In this document: one piece after another, positions 58,301 through 64,000 of the stretch
Position numbering within the stretch: the first letter of the stretch is position 1
How the letters are laid out: every line of letters starts with the position of its first letter
Assembly (NCBI RefSeq): GCF_000143535.2
Contig: NC_037318.1
Location: 2,108,001-2,172,000 of the forward strand
Direction: 5' to 3'
Source of the DNA: Botrytis cinerea B05.10
Taxonomy: Eukaryota; Ascomycota; Leotiomycetes; Helotiales; Sclerotiniaceae
DNA: 64,000 nucleotides
Made by a program: the position numbers and the translations under genes
The notes under the pieces: generated by a model
Databases searched by the model: none
The model's input: only the letters and a program-made list of their open reading frames with translations
What the model was told of the DNA's origin: nothing

Positions 58301-58677
58301 AGACGGGTGAGCAGAGGAAGAGACCTAGGGAGCAAGAACTTCACCCAGATAATATTACAACCAAAAAGAAGAAGAAGGTAAGTCGACCGAAAGACTGGTT
58401 TAGTACTAGTCGTGGTTTATGCCAACATATTTATACTTATTAACTCTCATAGACTCCAACGGCAGAAGCAGATCCTGCACCACCAGCTTCTGCCATGCTA
58501 AATCGAGGACCTGTTGAACCTCAAAAATTAGATCTGGAAGCTGCACTTCAAGCACAGCAGGCAAATAAAGCTGCTGCTGCCGCGGCGCGTATACCGAAAT
58601 CTAATTTACCGCCTCCACCGCGTAGAAAGGCACCAGCAGACCCGTTTATTCAACGTAAACCACCAAAAAGAAAGTAA
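52387..58677 (+). CDS. SEN1: Sen1 superfamily 1B RNA/DNA helicase
   Basis: Five exons (52387-52433, 52489-52803, 52851-56516, 56565-58377, 58453-58677) give 2021 aa. The N-terminal ~1000 residues form the long helical Sen1 scaffold (RLNKLLMCCDKCVHNWHIGRKAYL near the start). A disordered, acidic middle (SSDEDSDDDDEDD) precedes the helicase core. Core motifs: Walker A G-T-S-P-P-G-S-G-K-T (1343-1352, split by intron 3), DEAAQ (1581), QYRMHPEISRFPSQQFYNS, TTDAFQGREREIIIFSCVRA and NVGLTRAKSSLWVLGD. An Ala/Pro/Lys-rich tail follows the fifth exon. Sen1 unwinds R-loops and ends non-coding transcription by Pol II. Exon 1 encodes just 16 residues, and its donor is GTTTGT, a weak site chosen because it alone keeps frame. 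Confidence 0.95.
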
Positions 58678-60148
58678 AGCAGCATGGATTTATTTATTGA
58701 TATAGTTTTTTAAAGGTTAGGACACTGCATAGTTTGGCGCAACAAAATATTAGCATGGCGAATGGCGCATGTGTGAGACAGGATCTATGTTGGTGGGAAT
58801 TATCATTTAACTAGTACATCTGATAGATCTTAGCGGGTAGAAAATAGTTGCATCTTGGTGACTTGACCTGTGACAGCTTTAATACAAATTCAAAGACAGC
58901 CAGAATGGCGAGAAGTTTTAATTGATATAGATCAATTAATCCTACAGAATTCAGTGAGTCAACTCGGAGGTAAATCTTCCTGTAGATATCAACAATTGAG
59001 CCGAATGGTTTACTCAATAGTTTCCTTTAAAAGCCACTTTAGAACTGCTCGCGACTACTACTGGTAACTGCCCGGCTCATCCGCGTGTCTTACAACTTTC
59101 GATATCTATCTCATTTGCATTATCATTTCATATATGCGTATCCGGAAACACTGTGTGTATTGGTACTAAATTGAGACTTCTGAATTCGGATTTTGTAATT
59201 GAAAGGTTCATGATTACTTTACTTTCTCAATCATAAATCAAAAAATAATTAGCACGGACATATAAATATTTACTAGGGCTTTTGGGACTGTAGATCTTTC
59301 CTTGCCTTATCGGATATTTTTGCTCCCTGACCCGCTAAGAGTTTAGTGGGAGAGGTGGACTTCTAGTCTAGGAAGATTTGAAATTGAGATTCGGAGAAAC
59401 TATTGAGTGATAGTTCAATTCTTGTGGGAATTTGGAATGACATTGATCGATTGTATTGGTATGGTAAGTCGTGAAGAGAGGTAATTTCTCTGTAGATGTC
59501 TGTCTTGGCTCATTGCTACTTCAGATTCGGATCACAACCGAATGTCCACAATGATACAACATGATATGATGGCTATGCATGCAACGCCCCGTTATCATCA
59601 AGTCAAAGTCCATCTACCCATGACCTGCAAATCTCTAAGATCGACTTTTAGTGCCGCGTTAGTCGGCGTACACTGCACCTGCCATTGATGCAATAAAACG
59701 CCATTAAGCCACCACTAACCTTGAATTGTTCAAAGCAGATATGTTTTACCACGGGTTGGGAATCTTTAGTTTGTTGATTGTTTAGCCAGTGTCCACACAA
59801 CTACGAGATGCAGGTGATTAGCTTCTCCTTGCATTGCGTTGCTAGGACGAATCTGGGCCACCGGCGTGGATCTTCAAGTTGGCAGAGTTATAATAATGGT
59901 AACGACCTTCCATAACCTTCAACTAAGTTTTGCATCATTTTTCACTGTTCGGGAATATCGTCATGTTCATCTTCAGGGACTGTTTTGTAAGCTAATGCTG
60001 CTTGGAGTAGCTCGATTCAATTAAAGCTTTAACGAAAAGCCATGTGAGTATGACAAATTGTCGGTATGTCTTCTTCGAGAGAAGCTTTCCCGATTACAGG
60101 AACTCACATATTTGTCTAACATGTTGCGTACCACAGAAAAAAATCAGA
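58678..60148. other. Intergenic, no supported gene
   Basis: AT-rich spacer with small frames that lack coding character. The end (60064-60136) may be a leader intron of the next gene. Confidence 0.5.
60064..60136 (+). other. Probable 5' leader intron
   Basis: GTATGT at 60064, a CTAAC branch sequence near 60116 and CACAG at 60132-60136 fit a 73-bp intron just before the ATG at 60149. If it is not spliced, the frame opens further upstream at ATG 60050, adding 33 residues of cysteine/phenylalanine-rich sequence that does not resemble the rest of the protein. Confidence 0.45.
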
Positions 60149-62560
60149 ATGAATTCAGTGACTAGCAGTAAAACTCCGCCACCACGTTTGGTAGAAATCA
60201 AATCCCTAAGACCTCAGTCCATTGAAACACCATCATCCATCAATCCTACACTGTTATCGCGCCGCCGAACGAGTAGATCTCATAATCATGGCACAATCGA
60301 TACCGTACCAGAATTGAGAAGATTTAACAGTTCAGGTACCAAGTCAAGTGTAAGAACGAGACCTCGTCAAACGACTAGTCAAAGCTATGGATCCTTGGAT
60401 ACAACATCACCTCGACGTGAAAGAGAAACCATGAAAGATTTATCCGAATTCCTCATGTCTTATGATCCCCCGGGGCATAATCTAGTTGCTCTCCCACAAA
60501 ACACTCCGAGAAAAAAGTTTGGCCTTCTCCGTAGGAAACAAAAGAAAGAATTGCAGTCTAATCAGTTCTTGAAACTCCCCGATACGGCTATTGCTGCCAA
60601 AACCCGTCAGGGCGTGCAGTATATCGCAATTTCAATACCGCTAGAACATGATTATCTGGGGAAATATCCAACACCTCCCGAGACGACTTCAAAATTAGCA
60701 CGGGTTCCAACACCGGATCGAAGCCCTGTTATTATCCCCAAGCCAGGCCACAATGTTGGAAATTCTATCACACCTTCACCGGAACTTCCTGTGCTTAATA
60801 GGACCACTCCAACAGCCAATAGAAATACTTGGGGACCAGGTACTTTAACGAAAGTAGTTACAAAACCAGGGTCAGAAGAGGTAATGCTGCAAAATGGATA
60901 CATCCATCGAACTAGTCAAGTGTATGCCCCCACCGGAAGTATTTATTACGACGCTCCAGAAACCCGAACTCGACCGCATTCATCAAAAGCAATTTCCTCG
61001 CCCGGTGGCTCATTCACAATAGCCCCAACAGATAATCCTCGAGCAAATTCCCTCAATTCTGCGTACCGTCCAGTATTCTGGAGCAATAGATCCGACGGCC
61101 CCTTGCGAGTGATAAACAGAACACCATCTCCCGATATCAACCCGAGTTATCGATCTCACAAAGTAATCAAATCAATATCAACCATTCATAGCATCGCAAC
61201 TACAGGAACCAATATCAGACACTCGCTGAAGTCTACACCAGATAGCCTTAATACGAACTCCTCGGCGCAAGCAGTGCTTGGGACAGCTGAGACGGTTGAT
61301 TTACAGAGTTTCAGAGGGACCCCAAGGCCTTCGATTGCTTCACCGGGAAGTGAGAATATTGTCCAGTTTCCTACAGCTAGTGCAGTGGAGACAGAAGATC
61401 TATCTAGGAACCAAGCGACTACTTTCGCCGAAGTTTCATCACCAATAAGTCCACGATTTGGTAGTAATGAGAAACAAATAGATCAGCCAACACAGCAGAG
61501 CCGTCGCGAGAAAGTACGAGCAAAGAAGGAAAAAGACTTGGCCTCTGTTCGCCCAAGAAACTCGAGTGTGAACCAAACAAATATAAATACAAATACGGAC
61601 ACAAATAAAGCATCTGCTCAACCTATTCCAGGACCTTCTCTCACCAAAGTCGAACTTTTATCTCCCCTATCTCCAAATTCAACCTTCGAACCACCAACCC
61701 GCTCCCTAAAACGCCTCACTCAAAACGCGAGTGAACTGTCTACAACTCGTATCATGCTCGTGGCTAACTTCCCGCCTTACGTTGAAGAGTTGAGACAGTC
61801 TGATTTTGGAGCACGTCCCATCTCGCCTGCTCTGACGATGAAGTCGCCTTCGAGACTTCCAAGACCTACGTTTGACTCGACGAACTCTTTTCATCGAGTT
61901 GACGGTGTGGAATCGGCTTCTGCACATCAGTCTACTCAGACTATCTTAAGTCACACTACACCTTTGGCGTCAACGATGCGGTTAGGGAAGGAAAGGGATG
62001 GGAGACAGAGTAGTGATGGGTTTGGCTATGAACGCATGGATCTCTTTTCCGATGAAGATTCAAATTGTTTGAATGGAGATGGACACGGGAAAATTGATAG
62101 CGATATGAGTATGAACATGGATAGACGAAGCACGGGGGACATCGGAACAAGTCTACGATCGAGAAGCTTGAAGGAAAAAGAATTAGATGTGCGAATGAGG
62201 ATTGTGGAGAGGCATACGGATGTGCTATTACGGACGTTGGAAGGGATTGCGAAGAGTTTTGATGGGTTGGGAGCGGTGGGGAGATTGAGGTGGGAGGAGG
62301 TTCGTGGGAGGGGTGGGGTGGGTGCGAGTAATATGGGGGTGGGGTCGAGGTCGAGTGTTATTGGGATGGCGGGGTGTGATGGGGAGAGAGGCATTAGGAT
62401 GGGAGGTGAGGTGAAGGGAACTAGGAGGAGAGCTAATACGACGGGAATGGGGATGGCGGATAGACGAGGGGATATGAATATAGATTCAGTGATGAGGGAG
62501 ATTCGGATGGCGGCTCCGAGGGTTAGCGAGGAGAGCTCGAGGGACAAGTTGAGTGAGTGA
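60149..62560 (+). CDS. Uncharacterised 803-aa Ser/Thr/Pro-rich protein
   Basis: A single long exon, with the start at MNSVTSSKTPPP after a probable leader intron. I do not recognise the family. The most ordered part is residues about 90-170: RETMKDLSEFLMSYDPPGHNLV, then a strongly basic KKFGLLRRKQKKELQ and a short predicted strand QYIAISIPLEHD. The middle is disordered (Thr-Pro pairs, Asn-Thr repeats such as NTNTDTN). Near residues 705-740 there is a helical block, KELDVRMRIVERHTDVLLRTLEGIAKSFDGLG, which may form a coiled coil. After that comes a Gly/Met/Arg-rich end. No signal peptide or membrane segment is seen. Many TP/SP sites suggest phosphorylation. A cytoskeletal or signalling scaffold is possible but not shown. 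Confidence 0.75.
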   Translation: MNSVTSSKTPPPRLVEIKSLRPQSIETPSSINPTLLSRRRTSRSHNHGTIDTVPELRRFNSSGTKSSVRTRPRQTTSQSYGSLDTTSPRRERETMKDLSEFLMSYDPPGHNLVALPQNTPRKKFGLLRRKQKKELQSNQFLKLPDTAIAAKTRQGVQYIAISIPLEHDYLGKYPTPPETTSKLARVPTPDRSPVIIPKPGHNVGNSITPSPELPVLNRTTPTANRNTWGPGTLTKVVTKPGSEEVMLQNGYIHRTSQVYAPTGSIYYDAPETRTRPHSSKAISSPGGSFTIAPTDNPRANSLNSAYRPVFWSNRSDGPLRVINRTPSPDINPSYRSHKVIKSISTIHSIATTGTNIRHSLKSTPDSLNTNSSAQAVLGTAETVDLQSFRGTPRPSIASPGSENIVQFPTASAVETEDLSRNQATTFAEVSSPISPRFGSNEKQIDQPTQQSRREKVRAKKEKDLASVRPRNSSVNQTNINTNTDTNKASAQPIPGPSLTKVELLSPLSPNSTFEPPTRSLKRLTQNASELSTTRIMLVANFPPYVEELRQSDFGARPISPALTMKSPSRLPRPTFDSTNSFHRVDGVESASAHQSTQTILSHTTPLASTMRLGKERDGRQSSDGFGYERMDLFSDEDSNCLNGDGHGKIDSDMSMNMDRRSTGDIGTSLRSRSLKEKELDVRMRIVERHTDVLLRTLEGIAKSFDGLGAVGRLRWEEVRGRGGVGASNMGVGSRSSVIGMAGCDGERGIRMGGEVKGTRRRANTTGMGMADRRGDMNIDSVMREIRMAAPRVSEESSRDKLSE

Positions 62561-63042
62561 GTGATAGGGTTGGAGTATTTCTTTGAGAGGAAAATGGAAG
62601 GGGAAGATGTTATAGTATTAATCGAATTACATTACGCTTGATAGATAATAGAGACATTGCATGAACCAATTGCTTCACTCATCCCTTTTACCTTTGCACA
62701 ACAAACCCTTTGAAATTAATTTGACAGATACCTGGACCTGGACCCAATCTCTTCCCTCTTACAACCAACTTGTCAATTCTTCACTTCTATACTTTCTCTC
62801 CCTTTCCTCATCCCCATCCCCATCCCCATCCTTGACAAAATCGAGAACTTACAAACACCGCGAGAAAAGTCATAGATAGTAACATCCACAAACATCCCAA
62901 CATCGTGCTCTCTACACGCGCATCATCCTCACTCAATACGTGTACCTACCCTGCACAACTAACTATATACCTACTCTGAACAAATGAGCATATTTCTCGC
63001 ATACCATGCATGCCATATTTGTTTATCATGTCTATATAGCAT

Positions 63043-63186
63043 ACAATATACAATATACAATATACAATATACAATATACAATATACAATATACAATATAC
63101 AATATACAATATACAATATACAATATACAATATACAATATACAATATACAATATACAATATACAATATACAATATACAATATACAA
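63043..63186. repeat. (ACAATAT)20 heptamer array
   Basis: About 20.6 almost perfect 7-bp units. Because of the 7-bp period, all frames are open and give false Tyr/Ile/Asn/Thr or Val/Leu/Cys ORFs on the two strands. Confidence 0.95.
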
Positions 63187-63328
63187 AATATGACTCAACT
63201 CCTACTCCGACACTTACGATTCCCGAATCATATAATCCCGATAAACACATCACGTCATCATTCTCCCTCAAAATCGAAATCGAAATCACAATAAACCGCC
63301 CCCACCGTTCCGTTAAATTGTCTTCTCG

Positions 63329-63331
<3 letters not shown>

Positions 63332-63400
<69 letters not shown>
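63332..63400. repeat. (CT)n microsatellite, about 34 units
   Basis: Uninterrupted CT run; a second shorter one lies at about 63574-63596. Confidence 0.95.
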
Positions 63401-63405
<5 letters not shown>

Positions 63406-64000
63406 CGTGCGTGTTTTTCTGATTTCCTCCTTTGTTTGATGTTGATTTCCCGTTTTGTTCATCATGTCTCTTCTCTTCTCTTCTCTTCTCTTCTCTTTTC
63501 TTCTCCTTTTTGAAATATACAAATCGAAGCATAAAGATAGATCTAATATCTACAGCATACACCCACACATACACAATCTCTCTCTCTCTCTCTCTCACTT
63601 CTACCAAAAAACCAAAATCTCACAGAAGCGAAACCGTTCCTCGGAAGTTTGGGTGTCTTTGTTGTACTACCTACCTACCTACCTACAGATTTTTTTATTC
63701 ATTGTAGGGTTTATTTTCCTGCTTGCACGCGTTTTCTTAGTTGTGAATATTGAAAATTACATGATATGATATGATATGATATGATTAAGAAAGATATTCA
63801 GGAAGGAAGAAAAGAAAAAAAAAAGGGGGACACAAGGTAGAACTTGGCGTACAAAATAGAAAATGAAGGATGGAAAATACAGAGTAGAGGGTTTATTATT
63901 ATTATTATTATTATTATGTTTCTGTATAGAGCTTTGTCTTGAGAGGGGATTGAGGAGTGAAGTTAAGTGAAGAGGTAAATGCTGAGACGATTATATTAAG

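Larger units (their letters stand above)
62561..64000. other. Intergenic, rich in microsatellites
   Basis: No gene is supported. It contains the ACAATAT heptamer array, a long CT run, CTTCT and TCTCT runs, CTAC tetramers near 63667-63686, ATATG runs near 63760-63785 and TTA units at 63895-63916. Confidence 0.6.

Noticed and set aside
62946..63422. Tyr/Ile/Asn and Val/Leu/Cys repeat ORFs
   Set aside because: Artefacts of the ACAATAT heptamer array.

Overview
This window is nuclear DNA of a filamentous ascomycete. The genes carry many short GT-AG introns (about 47-111 bp, often with CTRAC-type branch sites). The gene set includes a peroxisomal malate synthase ending in SKL, an Mcm1 MADS-box factor, a PLS1-type tetraspanin, a GPI-anchored BIM1-like protein and a SUR7-type four-helix protein. 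Protein character and base composition suggest Leotiomycetes, perhaps Sclerotiniaceae (Botrytis or Sclerotinia-like). That placement is an inference and was not searched.

Layout. 1-10 kb: a GNAT acetyltransferase (-), a SUR7/PalI-like membrane protein (+), a four-helix membrane protein with a 45-bp internal minisatellite (-) and a GT92-like glycosyltransferase (+). 11-23 kb is metal and carbon metabolism: a CTR copper transporter (+), a BIM1/X325-like GPI protein (+), malate synthase (+) and a ZIP zinc transporter (+). 22.3-28.6 kb is a gene-free, low-complexity island, followed by PLS1 tetraspanin (-). A 5.8-kb spacer separates PLS1 from MCM1 (+). 38-43.6 kb is compact: a NIPA-like magnesium transporter (-), V-ATPase subunit E (+) and a putative Smc5/6-associated CANIN/Nse6-like protein (-). 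46.7-58.7 kb holds two giants, a Dnf1/Dnf2-type P4 flippase (+) and Sen1 helicase (+). 60-62.6 kb encodes an unrecognised 803-aa protein (+). The window ends in microsatellites.

The most interesting region is 10-14.6 kb. A Ctr copper importer and a BIM1-like secreted copper-protein homologue lie in tandem with no recognisable gene between them. Perfect copies of the octamer TGTGCTCA, which I recall as the A. fumigatus Mac1 copper-starvation site, occur upstream of both (10144 reverse; 13412 and 13689 forward). BIM1-family proteins are known in Cryptococcus to cooperate with Ctr1, so this looks like a small copper-uptake module. The mature BIM1-like protein has only one histidine, its N-terminal residue, so its copper site must differ from a complete His brace.

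Other observations: mirrored purine/pyrimidine skew in convergent intergenic regions; several arrays with a 7-bp period; a 9-nt micro-exon and an anomalous 5' splice site in the V-ATPase E gene; and paired perfect palindromes upstream of malate synthase. Exon boundaries were derived by hand from splice consensus, reading frame and family conservation. No alignment or search was run.
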